From Actinoplanes aureus (GTDB lineage: Bacteria; Actinomycetota; Actinomycetes; Mycobacteriales; Micromonosporaceae), in assembly GCF_015704865.1 (NCBI RefSeq), contig NZ_JADQTO010000027.1:62001-126000 (forward strand): a stretch of DNA of 64,000 nucleotides. Reading direction: 5' to 3'. Below the pieces are notes generated by a model. The model was not told where the DNA came from, did no database searches, and saw only the letters and a list, made by a program, of their open reading frames with translations. Below are positions 17,714-26,244 of the stretch, piece after piece; within the stretch, counting starts at the first letter, position 1; each line of letters opens with the position of its first letter. The translations under genes were made by a program, and so were the position numbers.

Positions 17714-18382
17714 TCAGTGGTTGTGACCGGCGTGGTCGTCTTCCTCGTCGGGGAGGAAGGGGTGCTCGTCGAGGCGCCCGACCAGCTGGTCGCCCTCGAC
17801 CGGCGCGAACGGCCCGCTGCCGTCGGCGTCGTCGAACGCCTCCAGGTCCAGCGGCTCGGCGACCTCGGTGACCGTGAGCAGGCCGTCGAGCGGCTCCAGC
17901 TCCGGCACGTCGAGCGACGCGAGGGATCCGTCACCGGCCTGGAGCAGCTCCAGCACGGCCTCGCCGACCGACTCGACCGGACCCGGGTCCTCGTCGTCCG
18001 GCACCGAGGTGCGGCGCGCGTTCTCGGCCACCCGCAGCAGCGCGGCCACGCTCGGCACCCGGTAGTCGCGGCGCTGCCGCACCGACACCACCTGCGGGTA
18101 CGGGTCGCCCGCCGCACCGTCGGACCCGTCGCCGACCAGCCCGAACCGGCTGTCCGCCTCGTCCGGGTCGATCGACTCGACATCCCACGGCGTGACTTCC
18201 CCGTACGCGTCGAGCAGCTTCTCGTCGTACGCGTAGGAGGCGTTGTTCAGGTCGACGTACGCCTGCCAGACGTCGTCGTCGTCGATCCGCCCGGCGGCCG
18301 CCTTGACGGCCGCGAGGTGCGCCCGCGCCGCCTCGACCACCCGTTCGAGGGCGGCGTCGAGCTCAGCGTTCTGGTCGCTCAT
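17714..18382 (-). CDS. Conserved acidic hypothetical protein
   Basis: A 222-residue, strongly acidic protein rich in D and E, with a helical N-terminus (LDAALERVVEAARAHLAAVKAAAG), a central QVVSVRQRRDYRV segment and a histidine-rich end (EEDDHAGHNH) that could bind metal. The ATG at 18382 follows AAGGAA. It lies 21 bases after the M20 hydrolase gene on the same strand, so the two are probably co-transcribed. I do not assign a family or function. Confidence 0.7.
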   Translation of the reverse strand: MSDQNAELDAALERVVEAARAHLAAVKAAAGRIDDDDVWQAYVDLNNASYAYDEKLLDAYGEVTPWDVESIDPDEADSRFGLVGDGSDGAAGDPYPQVVSVRQRRDYRVPSVAALLRVAENARRTSVPDDEDPGPVESVGEAVLELLQAGDGSLASLDVPELEPLDGLLTVTEVAEPLDLEAFDDADGSGPFAPVEGDQLVGRLDEHPFLPDEEDDHAGHNH

Positions 18383-18403
18383 GGAAAAAGGTTCCTTCCG
18401 AAA

Positions 18404-19711
18404 TCAGCTGTTGCGGAGCAGTCGGTCGAGCACACGCACGCCGAACTTTAGCCCCTCGACCGGAACTCGCTCGTCGATGCCGTGGAAGAGCGCACTGAAG
18501 TTGAGGTCCGGCGGGAGCCGCAGCGGCGCGAAGCCGAAGCAGCGGATGCCGAGCGTGGCGAACGCCTTGGCGTCGGTGCCGCCCGACATCAGGTACGGCA
18601 CGGTACGCGCTCCCGGGTCCTCGGCACGCAGCGCCGCACCCATCGCGTCGACCAGCGCACCGTCGAAGGACGTCTCGACGGCCGGCTGCTGGTGCACGTG
18701 CTCGATATCCACGTCCGGCCCGATCACCTCGCGCAGTTCGGCGAGGAACGCGTCGGCCTGTCCGGGCAGGGTCCGGCAGTCCACGGTGGCCGAGGCCTTG
18801 CCGGGGATGACGTTGTCCTTGTAGCCGGCCTCCAGCCGGGTCGGGTTGGCGGTGTTGCGCAGCGTGGCGCCGATCAGGTTGGCGATCGGGCCGAGCTTGG
18901 CGACGGCCAGTTCCGGCTCGTCCGGGTCGAGCTCGATGTGCAGCGCCTCGCTGACCTGCTCCAGGAAGGTGCGCACGGTCGGGGTGAGCACCACCGGGAA
19001 GCGGTGCCGGCCGACCCGGGCGACCGCCTCGGCGAGCGCGGTGACCGCGTTGTCGTCGTGGATGAACGAGCCGTGCCCCGGCCGGCCATGGGCGTGCAGC
19101 CGCAGCCAGTCCAGGCCCTTCTCGGCGGTCTGCACCAGATAGAGGCGCAGATCGTCGTTGATCGTGTACGAGTACCCGCCCACCTCGCCGATCGCCTCGG
19201 TGCAGCCCTCGAACTCCTCGGGGTGGTTGCGGACCAGCCACTGCGAGCCGTACTCCATGCCGGCTTCCTCGTCGGCGGTGTACGCCAGGACGATGTCGCG
19301 CGGCGGGGTGTATCCGACGCGGCGCCACTCGCGGACCACGGCGAGCACCATCGCGTCGAAGTCCTTCATGTCGACGGCGCCGCGGCCCCAGAGATAGCCG
19401 TCCTTGATCACGCCCTCGAACGGGGGGACGGACCACTCGCTCGCGTCGGCCGGCACCACGTCGAGGTGCCCGTGCACCAGCAGGGCACCGCGGGAGGGGT
19501 CGGCGCCGGGGATGCGCGCGACCAGGTTGGCCCGTTTCGGCGCCGACTCCAGCAGCCGGGTCTCGACGCCGACCTCGGCCAGCCGCTCGGCGACGTACTC
19601 GGCGGCGGCCCGTTCGCCCACGGTGGTCCGCTGGTCCCCGGTGTTGGTGGTGTCGATGCGCAGCAGGTCCTGGCAGAGGCCGACTACCTCGTCCACGGCG
19701 GTGGTGTTCAT
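18404..19711 (-). CDS. M20/M25/M40-family metallohydrolase
   Basis: A 435-residue zinc amidohydrolase/peptidase. Metal ligands are visible in LLVHGHLDVVPAD, WGRGAVDMKDFDAM, TADEEAGMEYGS (catalytic Glu followed by metal-binding Glu), and a late histidine in ALFHGIDERVPVE. A dimerisation domain interrupts the catalytic domain around residues 190-320, as usual for the family. Likely cleaves a small peptide or acylated amino acid; substrate not predictable. It leads the acidic hypothetical gene. Divergent from hemerythrin, 67 bases apart. Confidence 0.92.
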   Translation of the reverse strand: MNTTAVDEVVGLCQDLLRIDTTNTGDQRTTVGERAAAEYVAERLAEVGVETRLLESAPKRANLVARIPGADPSRGALLVHGHLDVVPADASEWSVPPFEGVIKDGYLWGRGAVDMKDFDAMVLAVVREWRRVGYTPPRDIVLAYTADEEAGMEYGSQWLVRNHPEEFEGCTEAIGEVGGYSYTINDDLRLYLVQTAEKGLDWLRLHAHGRPGHGSFIHDDNAVTALAEAVARVGRHRFPVVLTPTVRTFLEQVSEALHIELDPDEPELAVAKLGPIANLIGATLRNTANPTRLEAGYKDNVIPGKASATVDCRTLPGQADAFLAELREVIGPDVDIEHVHQQPAVETSFDGALVDAMGAALRAEDPGARTVPYLMSGGTDAKAFATLGIRCFGFAPLRLPPDLNFSALFHGIDERVPVEGLKFGVRVLDRLLRNS

Positions 19712-19742
19712 CCGCCTTTCTTACCAGCAAGATGTGACCTGC

Positions 19743-19769
19743 GTTTGAGGGGAGAGCGGTAACGGGTAC
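19743..19769 (+). promoter_or_regulatory. Putative SigB/SigF-type promoter of the hemerythrin gene
   Basis: GTTT at 19743-19746 and GGGTAC at 19764-19769, spaced 17 bases, resemble the GTTT/GGGTA promoters used by actinobacterial stress sigma factors. The GTG start of the next gene is only nine bases downstream, so the mRNA would be nearly leaderless. Confidence 0.4.
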
Positions 19770-19778
19770 ACCGCGGCC

Positions 19779-20363
19779 GTGTCTGAAGTGAATCTCCCCC
19801 CGCTGCCGCCAGTAGGCGGCGAGACCTCCGGGCGCAGCATCGTCGATGTCCTCGGCGAGCAGCACCGGGAGCTGATCAAGCTGACCGACCGGCTGACCGA
19901 TCCTGGCCAGGACGACCCCCGGGTGGCGTCGGTCCTGGTCGCCACGCTCTCGCGGCACCTGTCCGCCGAGGAGCAGTACCTCTATCCGGCGATCCGGGCC
20001 GTGGTGCCGGGCGGCGACGCGATCGCCGAACGGGAACTGGCCGAGGACCGGGAGCTGCTGACGCTGATGGGCGACCTCGAGCGGACCGGCGAGTCCGGGC
20101 CGGTGGCCGCGGCGGTCCGGCGGCACGTCCAGGCCGACGCCGACGAGCTGTTCCCGCTGCTGGAGCAGATGGTTCCGGCCGAGGACATGATCCGGCTGGG
20201 CAACCGGGTGGAGACGGCCGAGGAGGCCGCACCGACCCGGCCGCATCCGCGTACGCCGTCGACACCGCCGTGGAACAAGGTGGTGGATCCGGCCCTCGGT
20301 GTGGTGGACAAGATCCGCGACATGATCACCGCCCGGACCACGTATATGCGCGATCTGAAGTGA
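19779..20363 (+). CDS. Hemerythrin domain-containing protein
   Basis: A 194-residue protein with a four-helix hemerythrin-like domain, expected to bind a di-iron site and sense or carry oxygen or nitric oxide. Iron-ligand candidates: H in VLGEQHRELIKL, H and E in LSRHLSAEEQYLYPAI, H in VRRHVQADADELFPLLEQM. The C-terminus (about residues 150-194) is a Pro/Thr-rich linker and a short helix. GTG at 19779 opens the frame; no ribosome binding site is visible, consistent with a leaderless transcript. Confidence 0.85.
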   Translation: MSEVNLPPLPPVGGETSGRSIVDVLGEQHRELIKLTDRLTDPGQDDPRVASVLVATLSRHLSAEEQYLYPAIRAVVPGGDAIAERELAEDRELLTLMGDLERTGESGPVAAAVRRHVQADADELFPLLEQMVPAEDMIRLGNRVETAEEAAPTRPHPRTPSTPPWNKVVDPALGVVDKIRDMITARTTYMRDLK

Positions 20364-20486
20364 AACGCCGATAACGCCCGGTAAGCGGAGTCTGTGCTGT
20401 TCGTTAATATGTTTGTCACGGCTTGCGGATCTTTCCCGGGCTCACAGGACTAGCTTTCGATCCCTTTCAAGTCCTAACGTCACGCT

Positions 20487-21476
20487 ATGAACCTCGAGCT
20501 GCGGCATCTGAAGGTGGTCTGCGCCATCGCGGAGACCGGCAGCGTGACCAAGGCCGCGTCACAATTGGGCCTCGCCCAGCCCGCCCTCACCGCGCAACTG
20601 CAGCGCATCGAGCGCACCCTGGGCGGTCCGCTGTTCGACCGGGACCGCCGTGGCGCCCGCCCCACCGCCCTGGGTGAGCTGGTGCTCTCCCGCGCCCGGG
20701 TGCTGCTGCCCGCGATGAAGGGCCTGCAGGACGAGGCGGCCCGGCTCGCCGCCGGCGGGAACGAGACGATGAGCCGGTACCGGATCGGCGCGGTCGGCGG
20801 TCCGGTGGTCGCCCACCTGGTGCACCGCCTCGCGGAGGCGCAGCCGGAGGCCCAGATCACCACCCACGCGTCGTACTACGTGGACGAACTGGCCGCCATG
20901 GTGCTCGCCGGCAAGCTGGACTACGCCCAGGTCGGCGTCTGCGGCGACGCCCTGCCGTCGGCCGAGTTCGGGCTGGTCTGGCAGACCATCGCGGTCAACG
21001 CGGTCTGCGTGCTGATGCCGGAGGACCACCCGCAGGCCAAGAAGAACGAGGTGGACCTCGCCGAGCTGGCCGAGGAGCACTGGGTGGCCGGTGCCGGCGA
21101 CACCTGCTTCGCGGACTGCTTCGCCGCGGCCTGCGCGCGGGCCGGCTTCGCGCCGCGCAAGATGCTCGAGACCGACGCGCGGGCCTGCGTCGACATGGTC
21201 GAGCTGGGCCTGGCGATCGGGCTGTGCCAGGCCACCTTCCGGCCACCCGCCGGGCTGGCCAGCCGGCCGCTGCGGGGCGCACCGCTGCGCTGGCGGCTGG
21301 TGCTCGGCTGGCATCCCGAGTCGCCGGCGGCCGGCAGCGCGCCGAAGCTGATGGCGCTCGCCGACGAGGCGTACCAGGACGTGATCACGCGCAACGAGGC
21401 CTACATGGAGTGGATGCGGTCCGAGCCGGAGGTCAACGGCATCACGCCGATCGCCCCGGTGCAGGAGGCCGCCTGA
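20487..21476 (+). CDS. LysR-family transcriptional regulator
   Basis: A 329-residue regulator. The N-terminal winged helix is classic: LRHLKVVCAIAETGSVTKAASQLGLAQPALTAQLQRIE, and FDRDRRGARPTALGE. The substrate-binding domain follows from about residue 90. Cysteines in AVNAVCVL, GDTCFADCFAAACARAG and DARACVDM could be redox-relevant, but that is speculation. Inducer unknown. The last codons and stop lie inside a perfect inverted repeat shared with the convergent clp gene end. Confidence 0.9.
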   Translation: MNLELRHLKVVCAIAETGSVTKAASQLGLAQPALTAQLQRIERTLGGPLFDRDRRGARPTALGELVLSRARVLLPAMKGLQDEAARLAAGGNETMSRYRIGAVGGPVVAHLVHRLAEAQPEAQITTHASYYVDELAAMVLAGKLDYAQVGVCGDALPSAEFGLVWQTIAVNAVCVLMPEDHPQAKKNEVDLAELAEEHWVAGAGDTCFADCFAAACARAGFAPRKMLETDARACVDMVELGLAIGLCQATFRPPAGLASRPLRGAPLRWRLVLGWHPESPAAGSAPKLMALADEAYQDVITRNEAYMEWMRSEPEVNGITPIAPVQEAA

Positions 21477-21491
21477 CTTCAGGCGGCCTCC
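21464..21491. terminator. Bidirectional hairpin overlapping the LysR stop codon
   Basis: Perfect 13-base arms at 21464-21476 and 21479-21491 separated by two bases. It includes the end of the LysR gene and stops nine bases before the end of the convergent clp gene. Confidence 0.7.
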
Positions 21492-21499
21492 GGTGACAC

Positions 21500-24100
21500 C
21501 TAGCGAGCGCTCGCCGGCTGCGGGCTGGACTCCACCTCGAAGGTGAGCTCGCCGTCGCGGGCGTCCACGCGGACCGTACGGCCCGGGGCGAGATCCGCCG
21601 CGAGCAGCATCTTCGACAGCTTGTTGTCCAGCTCGCGCTGGATGGTCCGGCGCAGCGGCCGGGCACCGAACTCGGGCTGGAAGCCCCGCTCGGCCAGCCA
21701 GTCCACGGCCGCGTCGGTGATCTCCAGGCCGACGTCCTGGGCGCGCAGGCGGCGGCGGGTCTCTTCGAGCATCATCTCGGTGATCCGGTGCAGCTGGTCG
21801 TTCTCCAACTGCCGGAAGATGATGATCTCGTCGATCCGGTTGATGAACTCGGGCCGCAGCTGCTCCTTGAGCCGCCGGTCGATCCGGTCCCGCAACTCCG
21901 CCTCGGCCGTGCGGCCGCCCTCGGTGGCACCGAAGCCGACGCTGCGGGTGCTGCCACTGATCAGGTCCGAACCGAGGTTGCTGGTCATGATCAGTACGGT
22001 GTTCTTGAAGCTGACCGTCCGGCCCTGACTGTCGGTGAGCCGCCCGTCGTCGAGCACCTGGAGCAGCATGTTGAAGACGTCCGGGTGCGCCTTCTCGATC
22101 TCGTCCAGCAGCACCACGCTGTACGGCCGTCGCCGCACCGCCTCGGTCAGCTGACCCGCCTCGTCGTAGCCGACGTAGCCGGGCGGAGCCCCGACCAGCC
22201 GCGACACCGTGTGCCGCTCCTGGAACTCGCTCATGTCCAGCCGGATCATCCGGTCCGGCTCACCGAAGAGCGCCTCGGCCAGCGAGCGCGCCAGCTCGGT
22301 CTTGCCCACCCCGGTCGGGCCGAGGAACAGGAAGCTTCCGACCGGCCGGTCCGGGTCGCCCATGCCGGCCCGCGACCGGCGAACCGCCTCGGCGACCGCC
22401 GCGACCGCGTCCTCCTGTCCGATCACGTGACCGTGCAGGTAGTCCTCCAGCCGCAGCAGGCGGTCCCGCTCGGCCTCGGTCAGCTGGGCCACCGGGATGC
22501 CGGTGGCCCGCGAGACCACCTCGGCGACGTCCGCGTCGGTCACCTGCGGTACGCCGCCGGAGTCGGCACCGGCACCGGCGATCTGCGCCTTCAGCTCGTT
22601 GATCTGGTCACGCAGCTGTGAGGCCTGCTCGTAGTGCTCCGCCGCCACCGCCTGGTCGCGGTCCCGGGAGAGCTGCTCGAGGAGGCGCTCCCGCTCGCGC
22701 AGTCCGGCGTCCGGCGTCTTGGTGCGCAGGCGTACCCGCGCGCCGGCCTGGTCGATCAGGTCGATCGCCTTGTCCGGCAGGAACCGGTCGGTGATGTACC
22801 GGTCCGACAGCTCGGCGGCGGCGTCCAGGGCCTCGTCGGTGATGCGTACCTGGTGGTGCGCCTCGTAGTTGTCGCGCAGTCCGCGCAGGATGGCGATGGC
22901 GTCCTCCACCGTCGGCTCACCCACCAGGACCGGCTGGAAGCGCCGGGCCAGCGCGGCGTCCTTCTCGATGTGCTTGCGGTACTCGTCGAGCGTGGTCGCT
23001 CCGATCACCCGCAGCTTGCCGCGCGCGAGCGCCGGCTTGAGCATGTTGCTGGCGTCCATGCCGCCGCCCTCGCCGCCACCACCGGCGCCGACCAGGGTGT
23101 GGATCTCGTCGAGGAAGACGATCAGGCCGTCACCGGAGGCCTGGATCTCGTCGATCACCTTGCGCAGGCGCTCCTCGAAGTCGCCGCGGTAGCGGGTGCC
23201 GGCCACCAGGCCGGCCAGGTCGAGCTGGATGACCCGCTTGTCCTGCAAGGTCAGCGGCACGTCGCCGTCCACGATCCGCTGGGCCAGGCCCTCCACGATC
23301 GCGGTCTTGCCGACGCCCGCCTCACCGATCAGCACGGGGTTGTTCTTGGTACGCCGGGACAGGATCTCCACGGCCTGCTCGATCTCGTCGGCACGGCCGA
23401 CCACCGGGTCGATCTCACCGCGGCGGGCCGTCTCGGTCAGGTCCACGCCGAACTGCTCCAGCGTCGGCGTCTGCCCCGACGAGCCCCGGGAACCGCCCTG
23501 GCCGCCGCCGCCACCGCCGGAGGTCGTCTCCGGGTGGGGCATCGCGCGCGTGTCCAGCCGGCCGGCCAGCATCCGGCCGGCCGCCGAGTCGGTGTTCAGC
23601 CCGAGCGCCATCAGGATGTGCTCCGGGCCGATGTAGGAGGCGCCGACAGCGCGGGAGATCTGCAAACTGTCCAACAGGGCGCGCTTGGCGGCCGGCGTCA
23701 GTGCGACCTGCTCGGGCAGGTCACGGCCGGCGGCCCCCATCTCGGCCCGGCGGTTCGCCGCGGCGGTCCGGGCGACATCGTTGTCGGTGCGTGCGTCCAA
23801 CTCGGCGAGCAGGGCCTCCGGGTCGGTGCCGGCACGGCGTACGGTCTGCTTCATCGGCTCCTGCTGGAGCACCGCCCAGAGCAGGTGGTCGGTGTCGAGG
23901 TCGGCGAGGGGGCGTTCCCCGGTCGCCAGCTCGGCGGCCCGCCGTGCCCCGTCGGTGAGCACCTGGCGGGCGTCGTTGCTCATGTATCGCGCGATGTCGA
24001 AGCGCTGCGCCGCCCGGCGCGGCTCGGCCGCACCGAAGAAGCGCGCGAACAGGTCGTCCCACTGACCGGGCCCAGCCGGCCCGAACGGTCCGATGCTCAT
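21500..24100 (-). CDS. ClpC-type AAA+ ATPase (Clp protease ATP-binding subunit)
   Basis: An 866-residue Hsp100 unfoldase expected to feed substrates to ClpP. Order: an unusual Gly/Pro-rich N-terminal extension with an amphipathic WDDLFARFF segment (residues 1-40), a Clp_N repeat domain (about 40-185), a Gly-rich linker, AAA-1 with Walker A GEAGVGKT and Walker B LIVFLDEIHTL, a middle UVR-like helix (YEQASQLRDQINELKAQI), AAA-2 with Walker A GPTGVGKT and Walker B VVLLDEIEKAHPD, then the ClpB_D2 small domain. The short middle region argues for ClpC rather than ClpB. Start ATG at 24100 has AGGAGAAGAG upstream. Differs from housekeeping ClpC at the N-terminus, so probably a paralogue. Confidence 0.9.
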   Translation of the reverse strand: MSIGPFGPAGPGQWDDLFARFFGAAEPRRAAQRFDIARYMSNDARQVLTDGARRAAELATGERPLADLDTDHLLWAVLQQEPMKQTVRRAGTDPEALLAELDARTDNDVARTAAANRRAEMGAAGRDLPEQVALTPAAKRALLDSLQISRAVGASYIGPEHILMALGLNTDSAAGRMLAGRLDTRAMPHPETTSGGGGGGQGGSRGSSGQTPTLEQFGVDLTETARRGEIDPVVGRADEIEQAVEILSRRTKNNPVLIGEAGVGKTAIVEGLAQRIVDGDVPLTLQDKRVIQLDLAGLVAGTRYRGDFEERLRKVIDEIQASGDGLIVFLDEIHTLVGAGGGGEGGGMDASNMLKPALARGKLRVIGATTLDEYRKHIEKDAALARRFQPVLVGEPTVEDAIAILRGLRDNYEAHHQVRITDEALDAAAELSDRYITDRFLPDKAIDLIDQAGARVRLRTKTPDAGLRERERLLEQLSRDRDQAVAAEHYEQASQLRDQINELKAQIAGAGADSGGVPQVTDADVAEVVSRATGIPVAQLTEAERDRLLRLEDYLHGHVIGQEDAVAAVAEAVRRSRAGMGDPDRPVGSFLFLGPTGVGKTELARSLAEALFGEPDRMIRLDMSEFQERHTVSRLVGAPPGYVGYDEAGQLTEAVRRRPYSVVLLDEIEKAHPDVFNMLLQVLDDGRLTDSQGRTVSFKNTVLIMTSNLGSDLISGSTRSVGFGATEGGRTAEAELRDRIDRRLKEQLRPEFINRIDEIIIFRQLENDQLHRITEMMLEETRRRLRAQDVGLEITDAAVDWLAERGFQPEFGARPLRRTIQRELDNKLSKMLLAADLAPGRTVRVDARDGELTFEVESSPQPASAR

Positions 24101-24262
24101 CAGTCTCTCTTCTCCTGGTACCTCGCGGGCGGCCCGGAACGTCTGCACCGCTGCCCGGCCGCCGGGGCGGCGAATTCGTGCCCGCCCGGGTGTTAGAAGC
24201 GTGTGAGCCCGCCTCCTGATTCCCGGTTCGCGCGAAAAGTTGACTGGAGTAGGCTCAAGTTC

Positions 24263-24754
24263 ATGGCCGCACCATTCGCCGATCCGGACCCGCGATCCCT
24301 GGCCCCGGCCTTCCAGGAGCCGACCTTCCCCGAGCCAGCATCCCAGCAGCCGCCGCCTCCGGCGGCGATATCCGCCGAGGTCGTGCCGCTGATCGTCGTC
24401 GACGGCGCGAACGTGGTGGGCTCGGTGCCGGACGGCTGGTGGCGGGATCGGGCGGGCGCGGCGGCCCGGCTTCGCGACCGCCTGGCGGCGGTCCCCGCCG
24501 CCGGCCTGAGTGACGTCCCGGCCCCGGTCGAGGTGGTTCTGGTGGTCGAGGGGCGGGCCCGGGAGATCGCGCAAGCCGCGGAGGGCGTGCGCGTCGAGCG
24601 CGCCACCGGCTCCGGCGACGACAAGATCATCGATGTGGTACGCGCATCGGCCGCGAACCGCCGCACCATCGTCGTCACCGCCGACCGGGGGTTGCGTACG
24701 CGCGCTCTCGCCCTCGGCGCCGAGGTCCGCGGCCCGTCCTCGGTCCCCCGCTGA
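24263..24754 (+). CDS. NYN/PIN-like domain protein
   Basis: A 163-residue protein. After a Pro-rich N-terminus (about 40 residues) the core reads LIVVDGANVVGSVPDGWW, VVLVVEGRAREIA, GSGDDKIIDVVRA and IVVTADRGLRTRA, which places acidic residues as in NYN/PIN-type ribonucleases (D in VVDGAN, DD in SGDDKI, D in TADRGL). Such proteins are often annotated as NTP-binding. An RNase role is inferred. ATG at 24263 with GGAGTAGG upstream. Divergent from the clp gene and followed by a small palindrome. Confidence 0.75.
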   Translation: MAAPFADPDPRSLAPAFQEPTFPEPASQQPPPPAAISAEVVPLIVVDGANVVGSVPDGWWRDRAGAAARLRDRLAAVPAAGLSDVPAPVEVVLVVEGRAREIAQAAEGVRVERATGSGDDKIIDVVRASAANRRTIVVTADRGLRTRALALGAEVRGPSSVPR

Positions 24755-24768
24755 GCCGCCGGGAGGGG

Positions 24769-24787
24769 CGCGCGGGTGACCCGCGCG
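24769..24787 (+). terminator. Palindromic terminator-like site
   Basis: Nine-base arms separated by one base, 14 bases after the NYN-protein stop. The remaining stretch to 25046 has no gene; it holds a possible -10 element (TAGTCT at 25002-25007) for the following operon, without a convincing -35. Confidence 0.4.
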
Positions 24788-25046
24788 GGTGGAAAGCGGG
24801 AGGGGTTCGCACGCGACAAGAGCCTCCCCGAGTGGCGCCGCGAACCGCCATGATCCACAATGGACGACCGTCGGGTATGCGATCGACCTGGCGATCCGCT
24901 GTGCGGGGAGCCGGAGAGAGAGCCCACCCGGGGGGCTACTCCGAATGCCCAGGGTCCGCCAAATCGGGGCATCCGAGGACGGCGGCACCAGAACCGGGCG
25001 GTAGTCTGCAATCGCAAAGAAGGATTCGTACAGGAGGCTCCACGCC

Positions 25047-25307
25047 TTGGCCAGTGTCGCCGAGTTAAGGGCTGCTGTCGACGCCGCGCTTCAGCAGGTC
25101 ACCGAGGGGCAGGCGGCCATCCAGGCGGCCCGGGAGAAGCTCGGCGAGGCTCAGCAGAGCCTGGCCGCCGCCCTCGACGGCAGCGCCAACGACTCGGTCG
25201 GCGCCGCGCACGCCTCGCTGTCCCACGCGGACCAGCAACTCGAGGAATGCATGGGATCCACCTTGCAGGCGATCGAGCAGGCGCAGACCTACACGGCGAA
25301 CCTCTGA
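25047..25307 (+). CDS. 86-residue helical protein, first gene of FtsK-like operon
   Basis: A small Ala/Gln-rich protein predicted to be almost all alpha-helix (ELRAAVDAALQQVTEGQAAI, AAREKLGEAQQSLAAALDG, LSHADQQLEECMGSTLQAIE). It starts with TTG at 25047 after a good AGGAGG nine bases upstream. The size and helical-hairpin character recall WXG100-type secreted proteins, but the W-x-G turn is absent; a G-x-A-N/D region sits at the turn. Next gene starts four bases after the stop, so it belongs to the operon with the FtsK-like ATPase. Function unknown; an adaptor or substrate role is a guess from context. Confidence 0.75.
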   Translation: MASVAELRAAVDAALQQVTEGQAAIQAAREKLGEAQQSLAAALDGSANDSVGAAHASLSHADQQLEECMGSTLQAIEQAQTYTANL

Positions 25308-25311
25308 CGCG

Positions 25312-26211
25312 ATGTCGCTGCTGCGGGAACTCGGCGCCCAGCTCCGCGCCACCTCCGACGATCTACCAACCGGGCTCGTCACGACGGCGATGGAGCGGCT
25401 CCGCAGCGCCACCGAGCTGCTGAACTGGGTGCGTGCCGAGTCCCGCCAGGACATCGGCGTACCCCAGCTGACTTTCGCCACCGAGCACGCGGAGACCGCG
25501 GCTGCCGCCCTGCGTGTCACCCAGGAAGCGATCGCGGCCTACCTGGCCGCGCTCGGGCTCTCCGGCGAGCCCGGCGCCCCGCCGGGCCAGGAGTGGCGCA
25601 CCGCGCTCCAGCCGGAGGAGCGCCGCCCGGCGCCCGACGACCAGACGGCTCCCACGCCGGAGACCCTGGGCCCGTGGTGGCAGGACCGGGTCGCCAAGCT
25701 CACCGGCGAGCCCGCCCCGGCCGACCGGAAGTCCGGTCCGGAGCGGACCGACACCGCGGAGCTGCTGCGCCGGGTCGCGGCCGGCGTGCGCTCCGGTGAC
25801 CGCGCCCGCCTCGGCCGGGAGCTGCACGCGGTGAACGCCTCCACCGGCCTGGGCCTGTCCGCGGTCACCTCGCCGGTGCTGCACCGTCTCGCCGGTGACC
25901 TGCTCGGGCACGAGCCCCGCCCGGAGGACGTGCCGCGCCTGCGCGGTGCCGCCGAGGGCCGGGTCCGGTCGCTGCTGCCGGGCACCGAACCGGCCGTCCT
26001 GGAGACCCTGATCGACCGGATCTGCCGGGTGCCGGTGCAGCAACAGCAGCAGAAGGACCGGCCCGCGGGGCATCCGGCCGACAACGCGGTCACCGCCGGC
26101 GTCCTGGCCGGCGTGCTGCTCGCCCGGCTCGGGCGCGACGCGGAGACGCTGCGGCCGGACGCACCGGAACCGGTTCGCCGTGACGCCGAGGACGGGGAGG
26201 GTCAACGATGA
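25312..26211 (+). CDS. 299-residue uncharacterised protein of FtsK-like operon
   Basis: Two helical regions separated by a Pro-rich linker (about residues 85-125). The N-terminal about 85 residues (LLRELGAQLRATSDDLPTG; TEHAETAAAALRVTQEAIAA) look like the same kind of helical bundle as the preceding 86-residue protein. The C-terminal half (TAELLRRVAAGVRSGDRARL to VLAGVLLARLG) is another helical domain, with a QQQQQ run near residue 245. ATG at 25312 lies four bases after the previous stop. No catalytic motif is seen. Probably a partner of the ATPase encoded next. Confidence 0.75.
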   Translation: MSLLRELGAQLRATSDDLPTGLVTTAMERLRSATELLNWVRAESRQDIGVPQLTFATEHAETAAAALRVTQEAIAAYLAALGLSGEPGAPPGQEWRTALQPEERRPAPDDQTAPTPETLGPWWQDRVAKLTGEPAPADRKSGPERTDTAELLRRVAAGVRSGDRARLGRELHAVNASTGLGLSAVTSPVLHRLAGDLLGHEPRPEDVPRLRGAAEGRVRSLLPGTEPAVLETLIDRICRVPVQQQQQKDRPAGHPADNAVTAGVLAGVLLARLGRDAETLRPDAPEPVRRDAEDGEGQR

Positions 26212-26244
26212 CCCCAGACGTAACTGCGACGATGCCGGCAGGTC

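Noticed and set aside
24755..25046. Riboswitch-like leader before the FtsK-like operon
   Set aside because: Several GC-rich hairpins can be drawn, but I could not match the c-di-AMP or any other known aptamer consensus.
25047..25307. WXG100/ESAT-6 secreted protein
   Set aside because: Size and helicity fit but there is no W-x-G motif or C-terminal secretion signal, and no other type VII components nearby.
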